The notes below the pieces were generated by a model. It did not search any database. It had not been told where the DNA came from and worked only from the letters and a program-made list of their open reading frames with translations. The translations under genes and the position numbers were made by a program. From contig JAGWYN010000044.1 in the NCBI GenBank assembly GCA_018969295.1, positions 1-32,799 on the forward strand: a stretch of DNA of 32,799 nt. Reading direction: 5' to 3'. Positions 21,267 through 28,950 of this stretch are shown here, piece by piece. Numbering within the stretch: the first letter of the stretch is position 1; each line of letters begins with the position of its first letter. The stretch is from Chloroflexota bacterium. Its GTDB lineage: Bacteria > Chloroflexota > Anaerolineae > Caldilineales > Caldilineaceae.

Positions 21267-22613
21267 TCAGCGGATAAATCCTTCGTAGTTGCGCATCATC
21301 AGCTGGGCTTCGATCTGCTTCATGGTATCCAGCACCACACCGACCACGATGAGCATGCCTGAGCTGCTGATGATCAACGAGTTGTAGTTGGTCATGACGC
21401 CGGTTCCACCGCCGAAGAGAAGATCTGCCAACGTGCCGATGACGTAGGGCAGGACTGCCATAAAGCCGAGGAAGAGAGCGCCCACCAGCGTAATGCGGGC
21501 CAGCACGTTGTTGAGGTATTGTTCGGTGCGGGGCCCTGGTCGGATCCCAGGAATGAAGCCTCCCTGCTTTTGCAGCGAATCGGGCAGATTCTGTTGACGG
21601 AACATCACATCGGTGTAGAAGTAGGTGAAGGCTGCTGTCAGCAGGAAGTAGAAGAGCCAGTAGAAAAAGTTGGTTGGGCTGAAGAAGCCATAGATGGCAT
21701 TGGCGATCGCTCCGATCCAGTCGCTGCGGCCGATGAAGTAGCTGGCCAGGGTGCTGGGCAGGATCAGCAGACTCTGCGAGAAGATCAGCGGGATCATCCC
21801 GGCTGTGTTGACGCGCAGCGGGATATAGGTGCTCTGCCCGCCGACCATCATCATGCGGTTGCCACGCATGGTGCGTACCCGTTTGCCATATTGGACTGGG
21901 ATGCGTCTTTGTCCTTCCTGGATCCAGACGATCAAGACGATCGTCGCGATGGTGACGATGATAAAGACGATCAGCAGGATCCAGTTTTGTGACAGCAGCC
22001 GCAGCTGGAAGGGAACACTGGAGAGGATGCCGGCAAAGATGATCAGAGAGATGCCGTTGCCGATCCCTTGTTCGGTGATCAACTGGCCGATCCAGACCCC
22101 GAGCAATGTTCCTGCGGTCATGCCGATGATGATTGTCATGGTGGGGAACCAGCCACTGGCGGAAAAGCCCCAGTTGGGCAGCACAGCGACGCCGCCAGCG
22201 GCGTCGCTACTAAGCAGCGTGCCTTGCGCGATCGCCTGCAGAAAGGCCAGTGGGATGGCCAGCCACAGGGTGTACTGATTGATGCGGGCCCGTCCGGACT
22301 CCCCTTCTTTGCTCAGTTCTTCCAAAGCGGGGACGATCGGAATCAGCAGCTGCAGGATAATGGAAGCGGTGATATAGGGGTAGACGCCCAGTGCCATGAC
22401 CCCCATGCGGGAGAGGCCACCGCCGCTGAAGAAATTCAAGAAATTGAGCAGAATGTTGTCGTTTTGTTGAAAGATGACGGCCAGCGCCTGGTGATCGACG
22501 CCAGGGAGCGGGATATTGGCGGCCAGACGGTAGAAGGTCAGCAAGCCAATGGTCACAAAGAGCTTCTGACGCAGGTCTGGCAGACGGAACGCGTTGCGGA
22601 CAGCTTCAAGCAT
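21267..22613 (-). CDS. secY: preprotein translocase subunit SecY
   Basis: 448 residues with ten membrane helices, the channel of the Sec translocon. Seen: RLPDLRQKLFVTIGLLTFYRLAANIPLPGVD (helix 1), GGGLSRMGVMALGVYPYITASIILQLL (helix 2 and plug region), the cytosolic loop QEGQRRIPVQYGKRVRTMRGNRMMMVGGQSTYIPLRVNTAGMIPLIFSQSL, and PGIRPGPRTEQYLNNVLARIT. ATG 22613 has AAAGGAA upstream. It is 83 bp behind rplO, with an 11-bp stem-loop between them. Confidence 0.97.
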   Translation of the reverse strand: MLEAVRNAFRLPDLRQKLFVTIGLLTFYRLAANIPLPGVDHQALAVIFQQNDNILLNFLNFFSGGGLSRMGVMALGVYPYITASIILQLLIPIVPALEELSKEGESGRARINQYTLWLAIPLAFLQAIAQGTLLSSDAAGGVAVLPNWGFSASGWFPTMTIIIGMTAGTLLGVWIGQLITEQGIGNGISLIIFAGILSSVPFQLRLLSQNWILLIVFIIVTIATIVLIVWIQEGQRRIPVQYGKRVRTMRGNRMMMVGGQSTYIPLRVNTAGMIPLIFSQSLLILPSTLASYFIGRSDWIGAIANAIYGFFSPTNFFYWLFYFLLTAAFTYFYTDVMFRQQNLPDSLQKQGGFIPGIRPGPRTEQYLNNVLARITLVGALFLGFMAVLPYVIGTLADLLFGGGTGVMTNYNSLIISSSGMLIVVGVVLDTMKQIEAQLMMRNYEGFIR

Positions 22614-22637
22614 GCGCTAGTTCCTTTCACTCTCCAG

Positions 22638-22667
22638 CCCCTTCCTGCCAGCTACAGCAGGAAGGGG
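22638..22667 (-). repeat. stem-loop between rplO and secY
   Basis: CCCCTTCCTGC (22638-22648) and GCAGGAAGGGG (22657-22667) pair perfectly over 11 bp around an 8-nt loop. The secY ribosome-binding site follows about 15 bases on. No U-run; it could tune the ratio of SecY to ribosomal proteins by partial termination or processing. Confidence 0.6.
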
Positions 22668-22696
22668 TCCAAATGGGTTCGACGTCGGGTGATCTT

Positions 22697-23176
22697 TCAG
22701 GAGCGCGGCAGCCGTTTGTTGACCGGATAGTCAAGGGTTTCGACTGCGCCGCCAGCTGCTTCGATTTTCTGCCGGGCAACGGTGCTGATGCGATGGACTT
22801 TGACCGTGAGTGGTTTGGTGACTTCGCCGCGAGCCAGCACGACGACGGGGTCATTGGCGTTGCCCAGCAGTCCAGCGCTGGCCAGAGAGGCCTGGTTCAC
22901 TTCGGCTTGTGGGGCAAAGAGTCGGTCCAGCTGGTCGAGATTGACCGGCACATAGAGCACCTTAAAACGGTTGTGGAATCCACGCAGTTTGGGTAGCCGT
23001 TTGGTGAGTGGCAGCTGTCCGCCCTCGAAATTGGGGCGAACCTGGCCCCCGTTGCGGGCGTTCTGGCCCTTCTGGCCGCGGCTGCTGGTCTTGCCCTTGC
23101 CTGAACCAGTGCCACGACCCACTCGCTTACGCTTTTGTGTTGCACCCTCGGCGGGACGCAGGTCATGTTCTTTCAT
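22697..23176 (-). CDS. rplO: 50S ribosomal protein L15
   Basis: 159 residues. Seen: DLRPAEGATQKRKRVGRGTGSGKGKTSSRGQKGQNARNGGQVRPNFEGGQLPLTKRLPKLRGF, the Gly/Arg-rich L15 extension, and a C-terminal VVVLARGEVTKPLTVKVHRIS fold. ATG 23176. Between rpmD (48-bp gap) and secY. Confidence 0.96.
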   Translation of the reverse strand: MKEHDLRPAEGATQKRKRVGRGTGSGKGKTSSRGQKGQNARNGGQVRPNFEGGQLPLTKRLPKLRGFHNRFKVLYVPVNLDQLDRLFAPQAEVNQASLASAGLLGNANDPVVVLARGEVTKPLTVKVHRISTVARQKIEAAGGAVETLDYPVNKRLPRS

Positions 23177-23224
23177 TGTTTTCCTTCGAGCCTGCTGGGC
23201 AGACGATTGCCAGCGTTGTGTCTG

Positions 23225-23419
23225 TTATTCGTTGACTTTCAACAGATGTTGCACGGTTTGGATCATTCCGCGCACGGCTGCGTTGTCCGGTTTTTCGACC
23301 ACCTGATGCAGCTTGTAGAGGCCCAGGGCCCGCACAGTTTGTTTCTGGTTTTCAGGGCAGCCGATCGGGCTGCGCACCAGCGCGATGCGCAGCGTTTTCC
23401 CGCCGTTTTCTTTAGCCAC
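23225..23419 (-). CDS. rpmD: 50S ribosomal protein L30 (GTG start)
   Basis: 64 residues. Seen: TLRIALVRSPIGCPENQKQTVRALGLYKLHQVVEKPDNAAVRGMIQTVQHLLKV, the complete small bacterial L30. GTG 23419 has GGAGG six bases upstream and places the start eight bases before the end of rpsE, so the genes overlap. The frame runs a further 39 codons upstream inside rpsE but that part is not L30-like. Confidence 0.95.
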   Translation of the reverse strand: MAKENGGKTLRIALVRSPIGCPENQKQTVRALGLYKLHQVVEKPDNAAVRGMIQTVQHLLKVNE

Positions 23420-23972
23420 GACGTTCCTCCTTGTACCAGAAGGGGGCGAGACGGCGTGGTTCGACGCCGCGGTAGACTGCCTCTGTGCGGAAATCTTGCA
23501 GGCTTTGCAGTGCTGCAAAGGTGGCCTGCACCACATTGAGAATGTTGTCGCTGCCCAGAGATTTGCTGAGAATATCGCTCACGCCGGCCGCCTCAACGAC
23601 AGCGCGCACGCCGCCGCCGGCGATGACCCCTGTCCCTGGGCTTGCTGGTTTGAGCAGGACCTTGCCAGCGCCAAACTTGGCGGTCACCTCATGGGGGATG
23701 GTGTTGCCCAGCCGCGGCACGGTGACCAGATTCTTTTTGGCCCGGTCAGAGGCTTTTCGGATCGCGTCGGGCACTTCGCGTGCTTTGCCGATTCCGACCC
23801 CCACCCGTCCCTGTTTGTCCCCCACCACGACGACTGCGCGGAAAGCGAAGCGTCGGCCGCCCTTCACCACCTTGGCAGTGCGGGCAAGATGGACAACGCG
23901 CTCTTCAAATTCTTCTCGGCGCTCTTCGCGTTCTTTTTCGCGCTCTTTGCTCTTGCGTTCTTTTTTTGCCAT
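23412..23972 (-). CDS. rpsE: 30S ribosomal protein S5
   Basis: 186 residues. Seen: RVVHLARTAKVVKGGRRFAFRAVVVVGDKQGRVGVGIGKAREVPDAIRKA and GAGKVLLKPASPGTGVIAGGGVRAVVEAAGVSDILSKSLGS, the double-stranded RNA-binding and C-terminal domains. The first 25 residues are almost all Lys/Arg/Glu (KERKSKEREKEREERREE), a long charged helix not usual in S5. Two adjacent ATGs at 23975 and 23972 follow GGGAG; the second has better spacing. It overlaps rpmD by eight bases. Confidence 0.96.
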   Translation of the reverse strand: MAKKERKSKEREKEREERREEFEERVVHLARTAKVVKGGRRFAFRAVVVVGDKQGRVGVGIGKAREVPDAIRKASDRAKKNLVTVPRLGNTIPHEVTAKFGAGKVLLKPASPGTGVIAGGGVRAVVEAAGVSDILSKSLGSDNILNVVQATFAALQSLQDFRTEAVYRGVEPRRLAPFWYKEERRG

Positions 23973-23997
23973 CATTTTTCTCCCAGCAATCTGCCAA

Positions 23998-24363
23998 TTA
24001 GAATTCCAGCCCGCCCTCGCGGCTGCTTTCGGCCAGGGCTTTGACGCGGCCGTGGTACGGATAGCCGCCGCGGTCAAAGACTACCCGGGTGACCCCGGCA
24101 GCCCGGGCTCGTTCGGCCACTGCTTTGCCGACAGCCTGTGCCTGCTCCACCTTGGTGAGCGAGGCAACCTGGCTGCGCAGCTCGCGATCCACCGTAGACG
24201 CTGAGGCCAGGGTAGTGCCGGTAGTGTCGTCGATCACCTGTGCATAGATATGTTCGAGGCTGCGGTAGACATTCAGGCGCGGCCGTTCGGTGGAGCCATG
24301 CACTTTGGCGCGCACGCGAGCATGGCGGCGTTGTCGCAAAATCGTCCGAGTTGCTTTCGCCAT
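23998..24363 (-). CDS. rplR: 50S ribosomal protein L18
   Basis: 121 residues. Seen: R-x-R-RHARVRAKVHGSTERPRLNVYRSLEHIYAQVIDDTTGTTLASAST and a C-terminal GVTRVVFDRGGYPYHGRVKALAESSREGGLEF. It binds 5S rRNA with L5. ATG 24363; 15 bp behind rplF and 22 bp ahead of rpsE. Confidence 0.97.
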   Translation of the reverse strand: MAKATRTILRQRRHARVRAKVHGSTERPRLNVYRSLEHIYAQVIDDTTGTTLASASTVDRELRSQVASLTKVEQAQAVGKAVAERARAAGVTRVVFDRGGYPYHGRVKALAESSREGGLEF

Positions 24364-24378
24364 AGTTGGATTCCCCTC

Positions 24379-24936
24379 TTATTTCTTCCCGGCTTTGCCA
24401 GTCTTGCCGGCCTTCTGTCGCACATACTCGCCTTCATAGCGAATGCCCTTGCCCTGGTAGGGTTCTGGGGGGCGTGTGCGGCGCACTTCGGCGGCCAGTT
24501 CCCCGATCCGTGTCTTGTCGATTCCGCTGATCGTGAAAGAGCGGCCATCTTTGTCGACTTCGAAGACAACGTCGGCGGAGGGCGGGACAAATTCGACTGT
24601 GTGGCTTTTCCCGACAGAAAGCACCAGGTTGCTGCCCCGTTTTTCGGCGCGATACCCGACCCCGCGCACCTCCAGGCGGCGGGTGAACCCTGCGTTCACA
24701 CCCTGCACCATGTTGGCCAGCACGGCGCGGGTCAGCCCATGCTGGGCTCGGTGGCCGCGTTGGTCAGTCGGCCGAGAGATTTTGAGCTGGTTCTCTGTGA
24801 GTTCGATCTGCATATCAGGGTCGAACTGCTGTTGGAGTGTCCCTTTCGGGCCACTGACGGTTACCAGATTTCCTTTGTCGATGCTGACTTTGACTTTGGT
24901 CGGCACCGCGATCGGCATTTTTCCAATCCGAGACAT
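24379..24936 (-). CDS. rplF: 50S ribosomal protein L6
   Basis: 185 residues. Seen: MSRIGKMPIAVPTKVKVSIDKGNLVTVSGPKGTLQQQF and, in the second domain, RLEVRGVGYRAEKRGSNLVLSVGKSHTVEF and RRTRPPEPYQGKGIRYEGEYVRQKAGK. ATG 24936 has AGGGGGAG upstream, overlapping the end of the rpsH region; the longer frame adds 41 residues that belong to rpsH in another frame. Confidence 0.97.
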   Translation of the reverse strand: MSRIGKMPIAVPTKVKVSIDKGNLVTVSGPKGTLQQQFDPDMQIELTENQLKISRPTDQRGHRAQHGLTRAVLANMVQGVNAGFTRRLEVRGVGYRAEKRGSNLVLSVGKSHTVEFVPPSADVVFEVDKDGRSFTISGIDKTRIGELAAEVRRTRPPEPYQGKGIRYEGEYVRQKAGKTGKAGKK

Positions 24937-24944
24937 AGCTCCCC

Positions 24945-25340
24945 CTACCAGATATTGCAGAGGATCTCGCCGCCGAGGCGTTCGCGGCGCGCTTTGCGCC
25001 CCGTCATCAGCCCTTTTGGCGTCGACACGATGTTGATCCCCAGTCCGCTGCGCACCCAAGGAATCTCTTTGGAGCCGCTGTAAAAGCGGCGTCCTGGCCG
25101 GCTCACCCGGTCCAGGCCGGAGATGACAGGCCTCCCCTGCGCAGTATATTTGAGCCGTACGATCAGACGCGGCTGTGGTGTTTCTTCTGTCACGGCATAG
25201 CCGTCGATGAACCCTTCTTCAGCCAAAATAGCGGCGATACTCGTTTTGATCTTGGAACTCGGCATCACAACCTGTTTCTGTTTGACAAGGTTGGCGTTGC
25301 GAATTCGAGTCAGCATATCAGCAATCGGATCATTGACCAT
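24945..25340 (-). CDS. rpsH: 30S ribosomal protein S8
   Basis: 131 residues. Seen: NDPIADMLTRIRNANLVKQKQVVMPSSKIKTSIAAILAEEGFI and the C-terminal ISGLDRVSRPGRRFYSGSKEIPWVRSGLGINIVSTPKGLMTGRKARRERLGGEILCNIW. S8 binds 16S helix 21 and in E. coli also represses the spc operon. ATG 25340. The 122-bp gap upstream, behind rpsN, can fold. Confidence 0.97.
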   Translation of the reverse strand: MVNDPIADMLTRIRNANLVKQKQVVMPSSKIKTSIAAILAEEGFIDGYAVTEETPQPRLIVRLKYTAQGRPVISGLDRVSRPGRRFYSGSKEIPWVRSGLGINIVSTPKGLMTGRKARRERLGGEILCNIW

Positions 25341-25381
25341 TGAAATTTTTCTCCTCCAGCTACTCTTGCAACCTCAAAGAA

Positions 25382-25442
25382 TGCAGACGAAGTTGTAGTC
25401 AGCAACCGAGCAATATGGAGGCTACAGAATGAGTTGTCTGCA
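25382..25442 (-). repeat. extended stem in the rpsN-rpsH gap
   Basis: TGCAGAC (25382-25388) pairs with GTCTGCA (25436-25442), and TGTAG (25394-25398) with CTACA (25422-25426), forming a two-part stem with internal loops. It fills most of the 122-bp gap before rpsH. S8-type autoregulation is one possible reading, unproven. Confidence 0.4.
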
Positions 25443-25462
25443 GCCGGCAGATGTGCTCTACT

Positions 25463-25645
25463 TCACCAGCTCGACTTGACGACGCCGGGCAATTTGCCCT
25501 GCAGCGCTTCCTGGCGGAAGCAGATTCGACACAGACCAAAACGGCGCATATACCCACGCGAGCGGCCGCAAAGTTTGCAGCGGTTGCGGACACGCACCTC
25601 GAATTTGCGCCGACCTTCTTTAATAACCATTGATTTTTTGGCCAC
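25463..25645 (-). CDS. rpsN: 30S ribosomal protein S14 type Z (GTG start)
   Basis: 60 residues, the short zinc form. Zinc ligands: Cys23 and Cys26 (CKLC), Cys39 and Cys42 (CRIC). RNRCKLCGRSRGYMRRFGLCRICFRQEALQGKLPGVVKSSW is the standard type-Z core. The start is GTG 25645 (MAKKS) with GGGGAG 5 bases upstream; a downstream ATG at residue 6 would remove the usual AKKS start. It lies 24 bp behind rplE. Confidence 0.95.
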   Translation of the reverse strand: MAKKSMVIKEGRRKFEVRVRNRCKLCGRSRGYMRRFGLCRICFRQEALQGKLPGVVKSSW

Positions 25646-25669
25646 AGCACTCCCCTTTCTGGCTTGCCT

Positions 25670-26236
25670 TTATCGCTTGAACGGCATATTCATCAGCGCC
25701 AACAGACGGCGCGCCTCTTCGTCGCCCCCAGCGGTCGTGACGATCGTGATCTCCATTCCTCGAATCTTGTCGATTTTATCGTAGTTGATTTCTGGGAAGA
25801 CCAGCTGTTCGCGCAGCCCCAGGCTGTAGTTGCCGCGGCCGTCGAAGGCGTCGGACGAAACCCCTTGGAAGTCACGCTGGCGGGGGAGCACTACGCTGAT
25901 CAGACGGTCCAGGAAATCCCACATGCGGTCTCCCCGCAAGGTGACCTTGACGCCGACAGGCATGCCTTCGCGCAGTTTGAAGGCTGCGATCGAATTGCGG
26001 GCCTTGGTGACGACCGGTTTCTGTCCTGTGATAATGGCCAGATCGCCGGCGGCCGCTTCGATCGCTTTGCTGTTTTGGAGGGCCTCGCCCATGCCGATGT
26101 TCACCGCAATTTTGGTGACGCGTGGCACCTGCATGACGCTGCTGTAGTTGAATTCTTTGACCAGGGCCGGCACAATTTCTTCTTTGTACCGGGTTTTCAG
26201 CCGGGGCACCGGCCGTTTTGTCGTTTGCTCGCTCAT
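25670..26236 (-). CDS. rplE: 50S ribosomal protein L5
   Basis: 188 residues. Seen: RLKTRYKEEIVPALVKEFNYSSVMQVPRVTKIAVNIGMGEA, ITGQKPVVTKARNSIAAFKLREGMPVGVKVTLRGDRMWDFLDRLISVVLPRQRDFQG and NYSLGLREQLVFPEI. It binds 5S rRNA. ATG 26236 has AGGAGCCTTATCTCT-type purines upstream at a loose distance. It is 84 bp behind rplX. Confidence 0.97.
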   Translation of the reverse strand: MSEQTTKRPVPRLKTRYKEEIVPALVKEFNYSSVMQVPRVTKIAVNIGMGEALQNSKAIEAAAGDLAIITGQKPVVTKARNSIAAFKLREGMPVGVKVTLRGDRMWDFLDRLISVVLPRQRDFQGVSSDAFDGRGNYSLGLREQLVFPEINYDKIDKIRGMEITIVTTAGGDEEARRLLALMNMPFKR

Positions 26237-26320
26237 AGAGATAAGGCTCCTTGCCCGCAGACGCCGCCCGTACTGCCCTGCATACGGCCTGGCGAAAGAT
26301 CAGGCAGACAACTGATAGGG

Positions 26321-26677
26321 TTATTTAGGTTTGGGCAGTGGGGCGCCGCTCTTGCGGTCGACGCGTTCCTTGCTGCCGTTGTCCGCAACTTCGAAAGAGA
26401 CACGTGTGGGTTTGCCCTCTGAGCCGATCAGCATGACATTGCTGATATGGATGGGGGCTTCGCGTTCGATGCGCCCGGTCTGTGTGCGCACACGTCCGGT
26501 CGGCCGCTGGTGGCGGATGACCATGTTGGCGCCGGCGACCAGCACATAGACGCGGTTGGGGTCGTAGCTGCCATCTTTGTTCTTTTTGCGGATGACACTT
26601 TGTACTTCTCCGCGCAGCCCCTTGCTGTCCCCAGAGATGACTTCGACGGTATCGCCCTTGCTGATTTTGACTTTCAT
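26321..26677 (-). CDS. rplX: 50S ribosomal protein L24
   Basis: 118 residues. The KOW motif is visible: KISKGDTVEVISGDSKGLRGEVQSVIRKKNKDG, with VAGANMVIRHQRPTGRVRTQTGRIEREAPIHISNVMLIGSEGKPTRV following. It is an early 50S assembly protein. ATG 26677; 13 bp behind rplN. Confidence 0.97.
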   Translation of the reverse strand: MKVKISKGDTVEVISGDSKGLRGEVQSVIRKKNKDGSYDPNRVYVLVAGANMVIRHQRPTGRVRTQTGRIEREAPIHISNVMLIGSEGKPTRVSFEVADNGSKERVDRKSGAPLPKPK

Positions 26678-26690
26678 GCTCCGGCCTCCC

Positions 26691-27059
26691 TTACAGCACT
26701 TCCGGTGCCAGCGAGACGATTTTCATATAACCGCTCTCACGCAGCTCGCGCGCCACGGGCCCAAAGATGCGTGTGCCGCGCGGGTTTTTGTTGTCGTCGA
26801 TGATCACCGCAGCATTTTCGTCGAAGCGGATGTAGCTGCCGTCGGCACGCCGCAGCGGGCGGGTCGTGCGCACGATCACGGCGCGCACCACATCCCCTTT
26901 TTTGACGCTGCCGGTTGGGCTGGCAGTTTTGACCGTGGCAACGATCACATCGCCGACAGCCCCATAGTGGCGTGTGCTGCCACCTTTGACCCGGATGGTC
27001 AACAGCTCTTTGGCACCGGTGTTGTCGGCGACCTTGAGCCGGCTTTCCTGTTGAATCAT
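26691..27059 (-). CDS. rplN: 50S ribosomal protein L14
   Basis: 122 residues, the standard length. Seen: MIQQESRLKVADNTGAKELLTIRVKGGSTRHYGAVGDVIVATVK and VVRAVIVRTTRPLRRADGSYIRFDENAAVIIDDNKNPRGTRIFGPVARELRESGYMKIVSLAPEVL, nearly the whole family consensus. ATG 27059 has GGAGATGC upstream; 18 bp behind rpsQ. Confidence 0.98.
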   Translation of the reverse strand: MIQQESRLKVADNTGAKELLTIRVKGGSTRHYGAVGDVIVATVKTASPTGSVKKGDVVRAVIVRTTRPLRRADGSYIRFDENAAVIIDDNKNPRGTRIFGPVARELRESGYMKIVSLAPEVL

Positions 27060-27077
27060 GGTGCATCTCCTCGATGG

Positions 27078-27350
27078 CTAGACGTTGGCTTCGTCAACGA
27101 GAACTGCCCGCTGCAAGATTTCTTCGACGAAGAATTTTTTGTCCTTGCTGATCGGACTGCATTCGCGGATGCGCACCACATCGCCTACCTGACAGTGATT
27201 CTCGGCATCGTGCGCCTTGTACTTCTTGTTGCGGCGAAGGACTTTGCCGTAGAGCGGGTGGCGGGTGACCCGCTCGATCGTTACCACAACGGTCTTGTCC
27301 ATTTTGTCGCTGGTGACCGTTCCCACCAGTGCTCGGCGTTGTTCACGCAT
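27078..27350 (-). CDS. rpsQ: 30S ribosomal protein S17
   Basis: 90 residues. Seen: RRALVGTVTSDKMDKTVVVTIERVTRHPLYGKVLRRNKKYKAHDAENHCQVGDVVRIRECSPISKDKKFFVEEIL, the complete OB-fold family pattern. ATG 27350 has AAGGAG 11 bases upstream. A very long upstream continuation of this frame is a shadow of rplP and rpmC. It is 14 bp behind rpmC. Confidence 0.97.
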   Translation of the reverse strand: MREQRRALVGTVTSDKMDKTVVVTIERVTRHPLYGKVLRRNKKYKAHDAENHCQVGDVVRIRECSPISKDKKFFVEEILQRAVLVDEANV

Positions 27351-27364
27351 CGTTTTTCTGCTCC

Positions 27365-27562
27365 TTATTGGGCCCGCAGCTCGCGCTCGCGCAGGATGGT
27401 CTTGATCCGGGCGATGTCCCGCTTGACCTCGGCAAAGCGAGCGCTGTTGGACAGCTTGCCTGTCGCACGCTGAAAACGTAGGTTGAAGAGCTCCTGATAG
27501 GCGTCGTCCAGTTTGCGGGCCAGTTCGGCATTGTTTTGTCCGCGCACTTCTTCTGCTTTCAT
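27365..27562 (-). CDS. rpmC: 50S ribosomal protein L29
   Basis: 65 residues, all helical. Seen: MKAEEVRGQNNAELARKLDDAYQELFNLRFQRATGKLSNSARFAEVKRDIARIKTILRERE; the L-F-N-L-R-F-Q-x-ATGQL block is the L29 signature (here ATGKL). It borders the exit tunnel. ATG 27562 has GGAGGAG upstream; 12 bp behind rplP. Confidence 0.97.
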   Translation of the reverse strand: MKAEEVRGQNNAELARKLDDAYQELFNLRFQRATGKLSNSARFAEVKRDIARIKTILRERELRAQ

Positions 27563-27574
27563 GCGGTCTCCTCC

Positions 27575-27994
27575 TTAGGCCCCCTGCTCTTCGCGCGCAA
27601 TAAACTGGGTCTTCATCGGCAGCTTGGAGGCAGCCAGGCGGAACGCTTCGCGCGCCTGGTCTTCTTGCACACCAGCAATCTCCAAAATGACCCTTCCAGG
27701 ACGCACGGGGGCAACCCAGTGGTCCACACTGCCCTTTCCCGAACCCATGCGTGTCTCGGCGGCGCGCTTGGTGACCGGGCGGTCTGGAAAGATGCGAATC
27801 CAGATTTTTCCGCCGCGGCGCACATAGCGGACAACGGCACGGCGGGCTGCTTCGATCTGGCGGCTGGTCACATAATAGCCTTCTACGGATTGAAGGCCGT
27901 AGGCACCGAACGCCACCATGCTGCCTCGATAGGCCTTGCCCTTCAATCGGCCACGCTGCAATTTGCGATACTTCACTCGTTTTGGCATCAACAT
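27575..27994 (-). CDS. rplP: 50S ribosomal protein L16
   Basis: 139 residues. Seen: MLMPKRVKYRKLQRGRLKGKAYRGSMVAFGAYGLQSVEGYYVTSRQIEAARRAVVRYVRRGGKIWIRIFPDRPVTKRAAETRMGSGKGSVDHWVAPVRPGRVILEIAGV. It sits near the A-site tRNA elbow. ATG 27994 has GGAG 8 bases upstream; ATG 27988 is the common start in other species. The 187-bp gap before it, behind rpsC, is gene-free. Confidence 0.97.
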   Translation of the reverse strand: MLMPKRVKYRKLQRGRLKGKAYRGSMVAFGAYGLQSVEGYYVTSRQIEAARRAVVRYVRRGGKIWIRIFPDRPVTKRAAETRMGSGKGSVDHWVAPVRPGRVILEIAGVQEDQAREAFRLAASKLPMKTQFIAREEQGA

Positions 27995-28181
27995 TGTTGC
28001 TTCTCCATCTACAGTCTTCGATACGTTTTCCCACAAGTGTTTCAATGGATGTGGCTTGCGCCACCTTGGCAGGAACTATACCGACTTCACACGCTTTCGC
28101 GGCTGCCCGCTCTTCGGGCGTTTTTTGGACGAGCCCAGGCTTCCGATTTCTCTGCGACTTCCGGTGTCTCTGCGACTTCTC
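27995..28181. other. 187-bp gap between rpsC and rplP
   Basis: No coding frame with a family resemblance and no clear hairpin or promoter was found. It is the longest gap in the S10 part of the cluster and has a C/T-rich plus strand with repeated TCTGCGACTTCC-like phrases near 28143-28181 (two related copies). A leader or processing region is possible. Confidence 0.4.
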
Positions 28182-28898
28182 TTACTTCTCTTCCACGAGA
28201 TACTTGGCGTGATATTCTTCGCCCGGAAGCACTTCGCCGAGATAGACCCAGACCTTGATGCCGATCACCCCAAATGTTGTGGCGGCCTCAGCGGTTCCGT
28301 AGTCGATATCTGCGCGCAGGGTGTGGCGGGGAATCTGCCCTTCGCGCACCGAGTCGACTCGTCCCATGTCACTGCCTCCCAGACGCCCGGAGACCGTCAC
28401 CATGATCCCCTGTCCCCCTGCGCGCAGCGTTTTTTGGGCAGCCTGTTTCATGGCCCGTTTCCAGCTGACGCGCCGTTCGATCTGCTCTGCGATGCTTTCT
28501 GCGACCAGGCGGGCGTTGAGTTCCGGTTTGGTGATTTCGCGCACATCGATTTTGACCTTTTTCTGGGTCAGATCCTGGAGCTGTTGGCGCAGCTGGTTGA
28601 CGCTGGCCCCTTTGCGTCCAATGATCACCCCGGGCCGAGCCGTGTCAATAATGATATGGACCTGGTTCGGCTGGCGTTCAATGTCGATGTTGCTGATTCC
28701 GGCCTTATTTTTGCTGTTCTGGCGGCTTTCGCGCGTGTTGCCCTTCTCTTCTTTGTTCAAAGAATCGAAGACCAACGTGCGGATCTGCCGGTCTTCGCCG
28801 AGCTGCTCCGTGTACTGCCGTCCGCTGGCAAACCAGCGGCTCTTGTGTTCCTTGATAATTCCCAGACGAAACCCAATGGGATGAACTTTGCGACCCAA
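28182..28898 (-). CDS. rpsC: 30S ribosomal protein S3 (TTG start)
   Basis: 238 residues. Seen: LGRKVHPIGFRLGIIKEHKSRWFA at the start, the KH domain with GVIIGRKGASVNQLRQQLQDLTQKKVKIDVREITKPELNARLVAESIAEQIERRVSWKRAMKQAAQ, and GRLGGSDMGRVDSVREGQIPRHTLRADIDYGTAEAATTFGVIGIKVWVYLGE. No ATG exists at the conserved N-terminus; TTG 28898 encodes the Met of MGRKVHP and has AAGGAG 8 bases upstream, which decides the start. It is 52 bp behind rplV. Confidence 0.97.
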   Translation of the reverse strand: MGRKVHPIGFRLGIIKEHKSRWFASGRQYTEQLGEDRQIRTLVFDSLNKEEKGNTRESRQNSKNKAGISNIDIERQPNQVHIIIDTARPGVIIGRKGASVNQLRQQLQDLTQKKVKIDVREITKPELNARLVAESIAEQIERRVSWKRAMKQAAQKTLRAGGQGIMVTVSGRLGGSDMGRVDSVREGQIPRHTLRADIDYGTAEAATTFGVIGIKVWVYLGEVLPGEEYHAKYLVEEK

Positions 28899-28950
28899 GT
28901 GATCTTCTCCTTGTTCCTGACTATTCGCCGTACTGCCGGTTGGCACCCAT

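Noticed and set aside
8989..22235. Five copies of the palindrome GCGATCGC (8989, 12562, 13019, 21703, 22228), recalling the cyanobacterial HIP1 repeat
   Set aside because: Slightly more than a rough chance estimate, but all lie in coding sequence and a 33-kb window is too small to claim enrichment; a genome-wide count is needed.
27351..28064. Long upstream extension of the rpsQ frame
   Set aside because: It runs through rplP and rpmC in another frame; S17 homology begins only at MREQRRAL.
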